DNA of 64,000 bases, from contig NZ_KQ948451.1 in assembly GCF_001514115.1 (NCBI RefSeq), forward strand, positions 1,076,109-1,140,108, in the 5' to 3' direction. The position numbers and the translations under genes were made by a program. Source of the stretch: Streptomyces olivochromogenes (GTDB lineage Bacteria > Actinomycetota > Actinomycetes > Streptomycetales > Streptomycetaceae). This document shows positions 35,087 through 43,919 of the stretch, piece by piece. Numbering within the stretch: the first letter of the stretch is position 1; each line of letters begins with the position of its first letter. The notes beneath the pieces were generated by a model, which was not told where the DNA came from, did not search any database, and worked only from the letters and a program-made list of their open reading frames with translations.

Positions 35087-38000
35087 TCAGCCCGTGTACT
35101 GGGCGAAGACTTTGAGGTAGTCGTACGGCTGCTGAGACACGCCGCTGCAGGAGTCACCGTCGGAGCCGGAGCCGCAGGCCCGGTCGCGGTTCACGGACCA
35201 GTAGGTGAGGCGCCCGATGTGGTGCTGCTGGGCGTAGGCGAGCATGGTCTTGAAGTCGGCGAGGCGGACCAGTTCGCCGGAGTCGTCGGTCTTGCCGTTC
35301 ATGGACGACAGGCCGATGTGCGCGTACGCCGTCGCGTCGCTGTATCCATAAGCCGACTTGACCCGTGCCTTCAGGCCCTCCATGGCCCGGGTGGTGAGCG
35401 TGCCCATGTTCGTGGTGCCGCCGCCGAAGTCGAACGGCATGATGCACCAGATGTCGTTCGCGAGGCCCGAGGCGGCGCCGCGCTTGATCATGTCGACGCC
35501 GGTGGAGTCCGGGCCGCTGGTCGTCGTGCCGAAGGTGATGATCGTCTTGAGTCCGGAGTTGCCGGCCTTCACGATCTTCAGTGCGTCGATCACGCGCTGC
35601 CGGACGGTGGCGTTGCTCCACTCGGTGTTCTCGATGTCGATGTCGATGACCTTGAGGCCGTAGGCGTTGATGACCTTCTGGTAGGCGCCCGCGAGCGCCG
35701 AGGCGCTGGAGCACTTCTCGCCGAGTTTGGCGCCGCTCCAGCCGCCGATGGAGACGACGACGTCACCGCCGGCCGCACGGATCGCGTTGATCTTCGACTG
35801 GTCGTTGCCGCCGGTCAGCGGGCGCGAGCCGTCCCACTTCGGGTTGCAGGAGCCGTCGGAGAGGACGAACGCGAGCGTGAACCATTTCACCCCGGTGGCC
35901 GACATGACCGACGTCGGGTTCTGCGGGCTGCCCCAGCCGAGGTACTCGTAGGGCGCCACCGCCATGCCCGGTGAGGCCGCGGCGGCCTTCCGGGCGGTGC
36001 TCACCGGCTTCACCCGGATCAGGCGCGTCTCCCCGGGGCGCAGGGTCGCGCTGTACGAGTCGGCGATCGTGCCCTTGTGGGAGCCCGACCACAGGTCCGT
36101 GACGTCACCGGAGCCGGTGAAGCCCACCTGCGACCAGTTCACACTCACCGTGGAGTTGCCGGACGTACCGGTGTTGAAGAGGGCGACGACATACTGGCCG
36201 TCGCTCTCCTTCTTGCTCCAGACCTGCCTGACGCCACTGCTCACGATCCGCTTCGCGGCGACGCCGTCCTGGTCGACACCGATGAGGCGGTCGTTGGTCA
36301 GCATCGGTTTGTCGACGGAGTCGAGGTTGGTCAGGTCCGTGCCGAGCAGCAGGGGCGCGCCCGCCATCGCCCACAGGGTGAGGTGCGAGCGGCGCTGGTC
36401 CGCGGTGAGGCCCGCCTGGTCGCCGTTGCCGATCTCCAGGGAGTCAAGGTCGTTCCAGCCACCAGGACCTGCGTACTGCTGCCAGTTGGCGGCCGAGGTG
36501 AAGCGGGCGGACACATGCGACCAGTCGGTCAGCGGATAGCCGCTGCCGTTGTCGCCGGAGCCGCAGTAGCACTCGACGTCGCCCTGGGTGCGCCAGCTGT
36601 TCGCCAGTGACTTCCAGGTGGAGGCCTGGGCGATCGGCAGGTTGTTGGAGAGGGCGAAGGTGATGGGTCGGCCCGTGGCCCGCAGCGCCTTGTCCCAGGT
36701 CTGGACGTCGGGGATGTCGGCGCTGCCCACCCCGTCGATCTTCAGGTAGTCGACTCCCCAGGAGGCGAACTGCTTGGCCCATGAGTTCACGAACTCCTGG
36801 GCGCCGGGCTTCCCGTAGTCGATGTAGTACATGTTCTTGCAGTTGTAGTTCTTCTCGGTCTTCGAGGTGTCCGCGATGTCGGCCGCGTGGTACGAGGTCC
36901 CCTCGATCGGTGTGTTCCTGGTGACGGCGTTCTTGGCGATGCCCGGCGTCACATAGAAGCCGAACTTCAGGCCCTTGGAGTGGATGTAGTCGGCCAGCGC
37001 CTTGATCCCGGCGGGGAATTTGGCGGTGTCGACGGTCCAGCGCCCGTAGGAGTCGACGACGAATCCGTTCGCGTCGCACTTCTGCCAGAAGTCGTCGAGG
37101 TTGATGTACACGAAGCCGTGGTCCTTGAGCCCGCTCGCGACGAGCGCGTCGGCCTGGGCCTTGATCTTCGCCTCGGTCGGCCACCGGCGCACGAAGCTCC
37201 AGCTGCTCCAGCCCATGGCGGGGCGCAGGGCCTGGCCGTTGTCCGAGTACGTGTGGACGGTGGCCGCCGGGGTGGCGTACGACGTGCCGATCCAGGCCTC
37301 GTCGATCCGCAGCCGCTTGTAGCGGGTGGTGTCGGTGGACGCGGCCCAGGTGGTGTCGACTTCGAGGCGTACGTAACGGGCGTTGGCGGCGGTCAGGTCG
37401 ATGCCCTGGATCCCCCGCCTGCTGGCGAGCTGACCGGTCTTGACCGCGCTGCCCCAGGTGGACCCGTCGTTGCTGAGGAACACCTTGTAGTCCTTGATAC
37501 GTGCGGACTGCTCGGTGTCGGAGCGCGCGTAGGCGACGGAGTCCTCGCGCTGGTTGAGGCCGATGTACTGGACCTTCTTCGCGCTGCCGAGGTCGAAGGT
37601 GAGGTTGACGGGCAGCGTCTTGTTGCTGTCCCAGTAGGTGAGGTAGTCGCCGTCGCCCGCGGCCGCCGCGCCGTGACCGCTCGCCGAGGCGCTCGCGGAC
37701 ATCGTGACGCCGGACGCGATGCCCTGGCGGCCGGCCGTGGTGACCTTGAAGACGGTGTCGTACGGGTCCCAGTTCGCCAGTCCGTTCAGGGTGAGCACGC
37801 CTCCCGACTGGGACCACGAAACAGCCGCGCCCGTACGGAGGTTGGTGACGGAGGCGATGCGGTAGCCGTTGTCGCGGATGCGCAGGGTGCTGGTGCTGGG
37901 CGGGGTCAGTACGTGGATGTACTGGAGGCCGGGGTCGGTCTTGCTGACCGTGGTGACACCGTGGGCCCCGTCGTTCCAGAAGCCGGGCTTGAGGCCGCCG

Positions 38001-40582
38001 TACATGTAACCGCCGCCCTCGGTGCCGTGCAGTGACTGCCAGATGGGGCCGAGATAGGAGTTGGCGAAGTTGTTGAAGGCCTCCTGGTTCGTCGGGAACT
38101 TGCCGTTGACCTGCGCGGTCTCGGCCATCAGGGCCTTCACGGAGGAGCCCGCGTTGGTGATCAGCCTGCCGAGGGTGAGCATCTTGTCGACGGACGGGTT
38201 GGAGCCGTCGTACCACCACGCCCCGCTCGACGGCAGCTTGAAGTCGGCTTCGGTGAGGCGGGGCCCGGCCGTGTAGACGGCCTGGGGATAGTCGTAGGAC
38301 GGGGTCATGCCCGTCTTCTGCTCATTGCTGATCATGTCCATGATTGGCGTGTCTTCGTTGTTGTTGCTGAGCGTGTAGTTCGGGCGCTTCTGCTGGATCT
38401 GCGCGTAGAGGTCGTGGCTCTCCCAGTACGCGTTGTCGTTGTCGATCCAGAAGCCGCCGAGGTCCGGATAGCGGTCCATGACCTCGAAGAAGTTGTCGTA
38501 GCTGAAGCGGCCGAAGCCGTCGCGGGTGGTGAGGTCGACGTCGGTGCCCTTGTAGGCGGAGTACGCGGCCGAGTCGAGCCACTCGTGGCCGCCCTCGTCG
38601 TGCCACTGGGGGTCGTCGGTCATGTAGAGGATGACCTTGAGGGCCTTGGCCTTGGCGGCGGTGATGAGTTCGCCGAGGAAGTCCCGCTTGGTGGAGCAGC
38701 TGCCGGGGATCTTCGAGGGCCAGGGGCGGGCGTAGCCGAGGCGGCTGTGGAAGGTGGCGAGGACGAGGTACTGGGTGTGCAGTTTCTGGGCCTCGTTCAC
38801 CCAGTAGTCGGGAGTCCAGCCGCCGTTGGTGACGTCGTTCTCCCAGGCGGTGCAGCTGGTGTGGGCGGGGGCGGTGCGTTCGCCCCAGTGCAGGAAGAGT
38901 CCGCCGACGGAGCCGCGCAGGAAGGTCTGGCGGGGGTTTTCGAGGTCGAGCGGCTTCAGACCTGTGTGCGGCCGCTGCACGGCGGTGGTCGCCGTCGCCG
39001 TGCTCTTGGCCGCCGTATCACAGTTCTCACTGGAGCCGCCGGCGGAGACCCGCAGCGCGCCGCCCGAGGTGTTGTGACTGTCCGTCAGGCAGTAGCCGGT
39101 GACGTTCTGGAAGCCCATGTCGTGGGGTGAGTCGCTCCCCCGCTGGGCCGTGAACCGGGTGAGCCTGATCCCGTTCGCGGCGTTCGCGATGACGGCCGGG
39201 CGTCCGTCGTCGGCCGCGTACTTCACCGAGCTGTCCGTGAAGGTGACGTTGTCGGCGTTGTGGACGTACCAGCCGTAGGCGGGCCGCGTGCCGATGGCCT
39301 TCGGGTTGTAGTCGCCCGGGTCATTGCTCGGCACGGCGGTGGACATGGTGCCGTTGCCGCCGGGGACGGTGATGTCGACGTTGGTGAAGGTGACCCCGTT
39401 GATCCGGTGGCCGCTCTCGCCCCACAGCGTCGGGCTGAAGGACGGACTCACCCCGGTCGCCGTGATGTTGTCGTACGTGACGTTGCTGATCGACCCGATG
39501 CCGGGACTGTTGCCGCAGCGCTTTCGGGTACCGATCTTCTGCATGATGGGCGAGTGGACGCCGGTCATGGTGATGTCGCGGTAGTGGACGTCGGAGATCT
39601 TCGCGCCGTCCATGGAGACCATGCCGAGCCCGGACTTGTTGGAGCCCTCGATGCGGATCTTGGCGAACTGGTAGTCGGAGAAGTCTCCGCAGGTCTCGGA
39701 CCCGAACATCAGGGCGTTGCAGCACACCGCCGACAGATACGAATCGCTGACCCGCACATGGCCGTTGGGGAGCTTGGCGCCGAGCGCGTAGTCGCTCTTG
39801 AAGACGAGGGCGTCGTCGTTGGCCTTGATATTGGCATTCGTGACCGTGACGTCGGTCGTGCTGATGATGTTCCAGCCGTCGCGGTCGCTCGCCGTGTCGA
39901 TGGTCAGGTGGTCCGAGGTGACGTTCGTACAGCCGTTGATGAGGGCCGCGAAGTGGCCGCCGCGCCGCAGGGTGAGGCCGTCGCCGAGGCGCAGGCCGTC
40001 GCAGCGGGTCAGCGAGAGGATCTTGTCGGCCTCGCCGGACTTGGGGTTGCCGGTGATGAGGTTGCCGAGGCCGTCGATGACGCCCTCACCGACGAAGCCG
40101 ATGTGTGTCAGCCGGTCGCCGTAGATCATCGCGTTGTGGAAGTGGCTGTGCCCGTAGTCCTGGTAGGCGTCGTTGGGGTTGGCCTCGGGCGGGTCGTAGG
40201 TGTCCGCGCTGGAGCCCTGGATCGTCGCGCCCTTGTCCACCTGAAGAGTGACCTCGCTCTTCATGTGGATGGTGTTCTTGGACTTGTACTGGCCGGCGGG
40301 GAAGCGGACGGTGCCGCCGCCCGCCGCGTTGGCGGCGGTGATGGCCTTGTTGATGGCGGGGGTGTCGTTGGTGGAGCCGTCGCCCTTGGCTCCGTAGCCG
40401 TGGACGTCGAAGACGGCGGCGTGGGGCGTTTGGGTGGACGTGGACGTGGACGTGGACGTGGACATGGGTGAGGTGGCGGTTCGGGGGGCCGCGAGGGCCT
40501 CGGGGTGGGTCAGGCCGAGCAGGACGGCGAAGGCGAAGAAGACACTCGCCGCCCAACTCCTTTTTCTCATGGGGGGTTTCAT
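35087..40582 (-). CDS. Giant secreted multi-catalytic glycoside hydrolase (GH28-like, GH29-like, CBM32, GH27, GH18-like)
   Basis: One uninterrupted frame of 1831 residues. A signal peptide (1-31) and a Ser-Thr repeat (41-50) come first. A pectate-lyase-3/GH28-like beta-helix spans about 55-520 (FDVHGYGAKGDGSTNDTPAINKAI start, NANIKANDDALVFKSD core). A GH29-like barrel spans about 545-950 (GGLFLHWGER, VILYMTDDPQWHDEGGHEW, LGGFWIDNDNAYW). A discoidin/CBM32-like domain follows at about 955-1100. A GH27 alpha-galactosidase spans about 1118-1525 (PAMGWSSW, nucleophile Asp1283 in DYLKIDG, acid/base candidate Asp1335 in WRTQGDVE). The GH18-like domain spans about 1540-1831, with Asp1647, Asp1649 and Glu1651 in LKVIDIDIEN. 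The ATG at 40580-40582 has GAGGAG 7 bp upstream. Proteins with any one of these modules are common; the combination is unusual. The GH29 assignment is the least certain. Confidence 0.88.
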   Translation of the reverse strand: MKPPMRKRSWAASVFFAFAVLLGLTHPEALAAPRTATSPMSTSTSTSTSTQTPHAAVFDVHGYGAKGDGSTNDTPAINKAITAANAAGGGTVRFPAGQYKSKNTIHMKSEVTLQVDKGATIQGSSADTYDPPEANPNDAYQDYGHSHFHNAMIYGDRLTHIGFVGEGVIDGLGNLITGNPKSGEADKILSLTRCDGLRLGDGLTLRRGGHFAALINGCTNVTSDHLTIDTASDRDGWNIISTTDVTVTNANIKANDDALVFKSDYALGAKLPNGHVRVSDSYLSAVCCNALMFGSETCGDFSDYQFAKIRIEGSNKSGLGMVSMDGAKISDVHYRDITMTGVHSPIMQKIGTRKRCGNSPGIGSISNVTYDNITATGVSPSFSPTLWGESGHRINGVTFTNVDITVPGGNGTMSTAVPSNDPGDYNPKAIGTRPAYGWYVHNADNVTFTDSSVKYAADDGRPAVIANAANGIRLTRFTAQRGSDSPHDMGFQNVTGYCLTDSHNTSGGALRVSAGGSSENCDTAAKSTATATTAVQRPHTGLKPLDLENPRQTFLRGSVGGLFLHWGERTAPAHTSCTAWENDVTNGGWTPDYWVNEAQKLHTQYLVLATFHSRLGYARPWPSKIPGSCSTKRDFLGELITAAKAKALKVILYMTDDPQWHDEGGHEWLDSAAYSAYKGTDVDLTTRDGFGRFSYDNFFEVMDRYPDLGGFWIDNDNAYWESHDLYAQIQQKRPNYTLSNNNEDTPIMDMISNEQKTGMTPSYDYPQAVYTAGPRLTEADFKLPSSGAWWYDGSNPSVDKMLTLGRLITNAGSSVKALMAETAQVNGKFPTNQEAFNNFANSYLGPIWQSLHGTEGGGYMYGGLKPGFWNDGAHGVTTVSKTDPGLQYIHVLTPPSTSTLRIRDNGYRIASVTNLRTGAAVSWSQSGGVLTLNGLANWDPYDTVFKVTTAGRQGIASGVTMSASASASGHGAAAAGDGDYLTYWDSNKTLPVNLTFDLGSAKKVQYIGLNQREDSVAYARSDTEQSARIKDYKVFLSNDGSTWGSAVKTGQLASRRGIQGIDLTAANARYVRLEVDTTWAASTDTTRYKRLRIDEAWIGTSYATPAATVHTYSDNGQALRPAMGWSSWSFVRRWPTEAKIKAQADALVASGLKDHGFVYINLDDFWQKCDANGFVVDSYGRWTVDTAKFPAGIKALADYIHSKGLKFGFYVTPGIAKNAVTRNTPIEGTSYHAADIADTSKTEKNYNCKNMYYIDYGKPGAQEFVNSWAKQFASWGVDYLKIDGVGSADIPDVQTWDKALRATGRPITFALSNNLPIAQASTWKSLANSWRTQGDVECYCGSGDNGSGYPLTDWSHVSARFTSAANWQQYAGPGGWNDLDSLEIGNGDQAGLTADQRRSHLTLWAMAGAPLLLGTDLTNLDSVDKPMLTNDRLIGVDQDGVAAKRIVSSGVRQVWSKKESDGQYVVALFNTGTSGNSTVSVNWSQVGFTGSGDVTDLWSGSHKGTIADSYSATLRPGETRLIRVKPVSTARKAAAASPGMAVAPYEYLGWGSPQNPTSVMSATGVKWFTLAFVLSDGSCNPKWDGSRPLTGGNDQSKINAIRAAGGDVVVSIGGWSGAKLGEKCSSASALAGAYQKVINAYGLKVIDIDIENTEWSNATVRQRVIDALKIVKAGNSGLKTIITFGTTTSGPDSTGVDMIKRGAASGLANDIWCIMPFDFGGGTTNMGTLTTRAMEGLKARVKSAYGYSDATAYAHIGLSSMNGKTDDSGELVRLADFKTMLAYAQQHHIGRLTYWSVNRDRACGSGSDGDSCSGVSQQPYDYLKVFAQYTG

Positions 40583-40593
40583 GGAACGGCTCC

Positions 40594-41379
40594 TCATACC
40601 AGTTGGTAGCCGCGCAGGTCGGTCAGCAGCAGGTAGCAGTCCTGCAGGGACCCGGAGGTGTCGCCGAGGGACCGGTAGATGCCCCACTTGGGGCGCACCC
40701 GGTCGGCGAGGAAGGTGTCGACGCCCGACTTGGACGCGTCGATGACGGTGGTGGAGCCGTTCTTGAGGATCCAGCGGAGGGTGCCCGCGGAGCCGTTGCC
40801 GACCTTGATCTGGAAGTCGACGTCGATCCATTTGTTCTGCAGCGGCTCCAGATCGGTGCGGCCGATGAGGATGTCGTCGATCGCGAGCTTCAGCTCGATG
40901 GTCTGCACCCCGTTCACCCGGCGCAGTGACTGCACCACGATCGGCGAGGTGCCGGTGCCGGGCTGCTTCATCTGCATGATGTGGGTGAAGGTGGTGGTCG
41001 CCTTCAGCGAGCTCGGGATGTACATCGAGTACGTGACCCGCCAGGTCTGGCCCACGGTCCACTTGAGGTAGTCACTGCCGCTCCCGTTGCGCAGGCCCGT
41101 GACTTCCTGGCGCTGGCGGTCCGTCGAGGTGTCGCGGTCGACGGTGTGCATGTTGAAGCGCCAGTTGTCGCCGGTGGCGAAGATGTGCGGCCGGCCCGCG
41201 GGGTGCGAGTCGGCGCGGTCGTCCTCGATCGTCTCGAAGGCGCCGAGCTTGTCGCCGCTCGCCGACGGGGACCACTTCAGCTGCCAGGAGGCGGCGTGGG
41301 CGGCGGTGGCCGTCGCCGGGATGCCGACCGCGGCGCCGCCGAGCGCCGCGCCGAGCAGGGTCCTTCTGGTGGTGCTCAT
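40594..41379 (-). CDS. Tat-exported polysaccharide lyase, heparin-lyase-I-like
   Basis: The 261-residue protein begins with a Tat signal (TTRRTLLGAALGGAAVG, cleavage near AHA-AS). The mature part is a beta-jelly-roll resembling the heparin lyase I family: LGAFETIEDDRADSHPAGRPHIF, RQEVTGLRNGS, WRVTYSMYIPSSLKATTTFTHIMQMKQPG and KWIDVDFQIKVGNGSAGTLRWILKNG. Such lyases cut uronic-acid-containing chains by beta-elimination and leave unsaturated ends. The neighbouring GH88/GH105 enzyme would remove those ends. Its stop is 11 bp before the giant hydrolase start. The exact polymer is unknown and may be a plant or algal polysaccharide rather than heparin. Confidence 0.78.
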   Translation of the reverse strand: MSTTRRTLLGAALGGAAVGIPATATAAHAASWQLKWSPSASGDKLGAFETIEDDRADSHPAGRPHIFATGDNWRFNMHTVDRDTSTDRQRQEVTGLRNGSGSDYLKWTVGQTWRVTYSMYIPSSLKATTTFTHIMQMKQPGTGTSPIVVQSLRRVNGVQTIELKLAIDDILIGRTDLEPLQNKWIDVDFQIKVGNGSAGTLRWILKNGSTTVIDASKSGVDTFLADRVRPKWGIYRSLGDTSGSLQDCYLLLTDLRGYQLV

Positions 41380-41386
41380 GGCTGAC

Positions 41387-42586
41387 TCACCTCGTCCTGA
41401 GTGGGTGGGCTGTGAGCTGTTCGTTCATGATCAGAAAGGCGCCGAGGCCGTGGAAGTCGTTCGTGGCCCGGTCGCGGGCGATGTAGTACGCGTAGTCGCC
41501 GACATTGGTGCCGATGGAGATGTCGGTGAGGTTGGTGCGGCCGTCGGAGCCGACCGAGATCCTGGCGAGGACGCCCTGGTATCCGCGCCCGGCCACGGAC
41601 GCGTAGTGCGGGTCGAGGTAGCCCTGCTGGGCGCCGCGTGAGAGGGCGTAGGTGAACATGCTGGAGCAGGACGTCTCGGTCCAGTTGTCGCTGCGGGAGC
41701 CCTTGTCGATCACCTGGAACCAGCGGCCGGTGGCCGGGTCCTGGTACTTCTCCAGACCTGCGGCCAACCTCCTGAAAATGCTGACGAGTTGGGGCCGTCT
41801 GGGGTGGTTGACCGGGATCGCGTCGAGCACGTTGACGATCGCCATCGCGTACCAGCCGACCGCCCGGCACCAGTGCTCCGGGGCGAGACCGGTCGCCGGG
41901 TCGGCCCAGCCCGCCGTCTTCGACTCGTCGTAGGCGTGCTTCAACAGGCCGTTCGCCACCTGGAGATGGTTGCCGTAGACGTAGAGCTGCTTGGCGGCCT
42001 CGTCGTTCGCGTAGGTCGTGTCCCCGAACTCCTTGCCGTACTCGACGAGGAACGGGTTCACCATGTAGACGCCGTCCGACCAGAGTTGATGGGCCCGGCT
42101 GCTGGTGTCGGCGTGCCAGAAGCCTCCGTCGGAGGTGCGCGGGTAGGTGTTCAGACGGCTTCGGATCTTCAGGGCCGCCTTGCGGTAGCGGTCCTGGCCC
42201 GTCTCGTGATGCAGGATCGTCAGCAGCCGGCCCGCCTGCATGCTGTCGAGGCTGTTGAAGCTCTGGCCGATCGAACCGTCGCTCGACACGAAGCGGTCGA
42301 CATAGCTCTTGATGTAGGTGAGATAGCGGGCGTCGTGCGTGCGCCGGTACGTGAGGTACTGGCCGTAGAGGTACAGCCCGACCGGGTACGACCAGCCGCC
42401 GATCGTGCTCGGGGTGTAGCGGGCCATGGTCGAGTCGATCAGGGCGACGGACCAGTCCTGGGCGGCGGCGGGCCTTCCCACAGGCGCTTGGGGTAAAGGT
42501 GCCGGGGGTGCGGTGGCGGCCACCGTGGTCAGGCCGGCGGTGGTGAGCACGCCCGCCATCAGCGCTGCCCGCAGTCGTCGTCTCAT
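41387..42586 (-). CDS. Secreted unsaturated uronyl hydrolase (GH88/GH105)
   Basis: Enzymes of this type remove the 4,5-unsaturated uronic acid that polysaccharide lyases leave at chain ends. The 399-residue protein has a signal peptide (about 1-25) and an alpha/alpha barrel with the motif DGGFWHADTSSRAHQLWSDGVYMVNPFL, where Asp171 is the likely catalytic residue by comparison with YteR. The ending with SCSSMFTYALSRGAQQGYLD is also family-like. The ATG at 42584-42586 has GGGAGGAA upstream and overlaps the pqqE stop (ATGA). A carbohydrate enzyme is therefore translationally coupled to a cofactor-biosynthesis gene. It lies 7 bp before the lyase gene. Confidence 0.86.
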   Translation of the reverse strand: MRRRLRAALMAGVLTTAGLTTVAATAPPAPLPQAPVGRPAAAQDWSVALIDSTMARYTPSTIGGWSYPVGLYLYGQYLTYRRTHDARYLTYIKSYVDRFVSSDGSIGQSFNSLDSMQAGRLLTILHHETGQDRYRKAALKIRSRLNTYPRTSDGGFWHADTSSRAHQLWSDGVYMVNPFLVEYGKEFGDTTYANDEAAKQLYVYGNHLQVANGLLKHAYDESKTAGWADPATGLAPEHWCRAVGWYAMAIVNVLDAIPVNHPRRPQLVSIFRRLAAGLEKYQDPATGRWFQVIDKGSRSDNWTETSCSSMFTYALSRGAQQGYLDPHYASVAGRGYQGVLARISVGSDGRTNLTDISIGTNVGDYAYYIARDRATNDFHGLGAFLIMNEQLTAHPLRTR

Positions 42587-43668
42587 GTTCCTCCCTCTCG
42601 GTAGGCGTAGGCGGAGTTCCTGAGCGGGGCCTCGTCGACGAGCGCGCGGACGAGGTGGTGGTCGGGTGCGTGGCGGCAGGCCGGGTCGGTGCGGGAGGCG
42701 TCGCCGGTGAGCGCGTACGCCTGGCAGCGGCAGCCACCGAAGTCGGTCGTGCGCAGGGCGCAGCCGCGGCAGGGGTCCGGCATCCAGGTCTCGCCCCGGT
42801 AGGCGTTGAAGGCCTTCGACTCTCGCCAGATCCAGTCGAGCCGGTGTGCGCGCACGTTGGGCGCGTCGAGTGCGGGGAGTGTCGCGGCGGAGGGGCACGG
42901 GAGGGCGGTGCCGTCCGGGGCGACGGTGAGGGAGACGGCGCCCCAGCCGCCCATGCAGGGTTTCGCGGTGGCGTCGAGCAGGTCGGGGGCGACCCAGACC
43001 AGCTCCAGGGAACCGGTGAGTTGTTCGCGGCGGCGGCGCACGGTGACGCGGGCCCGTTCGACCTGGTCCCGGGTCGGCAGCAGGGCGGTGCGGTTGCGGG
43101 CGGCCCAGCCGTAGTACTGCGTGTGGGCGAGCTCGATCCGGTCGGCGCCCCAGGCGAGGGCGAGCGTGATCAGGTCGTCCACGGCGTCGATGTCGGCCCG
43201 GTGCAGCACGACGTTCAGACCGAGTGGCAGCCCTGCCGCCCGTACCAGCCGTGCGGCGCGCTCCTTGGCGCTGAACACGCGTGCTCCCGCGATGAGTTCG
43301 GCGGCCTGGGGATCGGTGTGCTGCACGGAGAGCTGGACGCAGCGCAGTCCCGCCTCCAGCAGCTCCGCGAGCCTTCGCTCGTGCAGGCCCACACCGCTGG
43401 TGACGAGCTGGGTGTAGAGGCCCGCTGTGTCGGCGGCGGCGACGATCCGGGCGAGATCGCGCCTGAGGAGGGGTTCGCCGCCGGACAGGTGGGTCTGGAC
43501 AACACCCAGGTCAGCGGCTTGACGAAAGACGTCGGTCCATTGTTCGGCGGTCAGCTCTCTTGACCGACTGATCAGTTCGACGGGGTTGGAGCAATACGCG
43601 CAGCGCAGCGGGCAGCCGTGGGTGAGTTCGGCCAGCAGGGCCCAGGGGGGATCGACGGTCGCGGTCAT
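42583..43668 (-). CDS. pqqE: PQQ biosynthesis radical SAM enzyme PqqE
   Basis: PqqE forms the Glu-Tyr carbon-carbon cross-link in the PqqA peptide. The 361-residue protein has the radical SAM cluster motif C19-x3-C23-x2-C26 (HGCPLRCAYCSNP) and the downstream LSGGEPLLRRDL. It has PqqE-specific stretches (AHTQYYGWAARNRTALLPTRDQV) and a C-terminal SPASM-like cysteine set (CMGGWG, PCPSA, CRGCALRTTDFGGCRCQAYAL). The start overlaps the pqqD stop by 4 bp and the stop overlaps the GH88/GH105 start by 4 bp. Confidence 0.94.
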   Translation of the reverse strand: MTATVDPPWALLAELTHGCPLRCAYCSNPVELISRSRELTAEQWTDVFRQAADLGVVQTHLSGGEPLLRRDLARIVAAADTAGLYTQLVTSGVGLHERRLAELLEAGLRCVQLSVQHTDPQAAELIAGARVFSAKERAARLVRAAGLPLGLNVVLHRADIDAVDDLITLALAWGADRIELAHTQYYGWAARNRTALLPTRDQVERARVTVRRRREQLTGSLELVWVAPDLLDATAKPCMGGWGAVSLTVAPDGTALPCPSAATLPALDAPNVRAHRLDWIWRESKAFNAYRGETWMPDPCRGCALRTTDFGGCRCQAYALTGDASRTDPACRHAPDHHLVRALVDEAPLRNSAYAYREGGT

Positions 43669-43919
43669 CGCAGCCAGCCTTCCTCGTGCAACGCCGAGAG
43701 GAATCGGGGCACTTCGTCGGCGACCGGCGCGCCGGGGAACCGTTCGGCGAGCGCGGCGACGATCTCGGGCACCTCGCGCCTGCCGTCACAGAGCCGGACG
43801 ACACTCCCTGCATGGCCGCGCAGCACGACGACGCGTTCGGGCATGAGCAGCAAGTCGGTGTCGCGGACGGGATCACGACGGAGCATCACATGGCGGGCGA
43901 GAACGGGACGCCAGGTCAT
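43665..43919 (-). CDS. pqqD: PQQ biosynthesis peptide chaperone PqqD
   Basis: PqqD binds the PqqA peptide and presents it to PqqE. The 84-residue protein has the RiPP-recognition fold pattern: RHVMLRRDPVRDTDLLLMPERVVVLRGHAGSVVRLCDGRREVPEIVAALAERFPG. It overlaps both neighbours by 4 bp (ATGA), as pqqD genes often do, which points to strict co-translation of pqqC, pqqD and pqqE. Confidence 0.93.
   Translation of the reverse strand: MTWRPVLARHVMLRRDPVRDTDLLLMPERVVVLRGHAGSVVRLCDGRREVPEIVAALAERFPGAPVADEVPRFLSALHEEGWLR

Noticed and set aside
40583..41062. N-terminal extension of the giant hydrolase by 160 codons
   Set aside because: It overlaps the polysaccharide lyase gene in another frame; the ATG at 40582 has a good ribosome site and a signal peptide.
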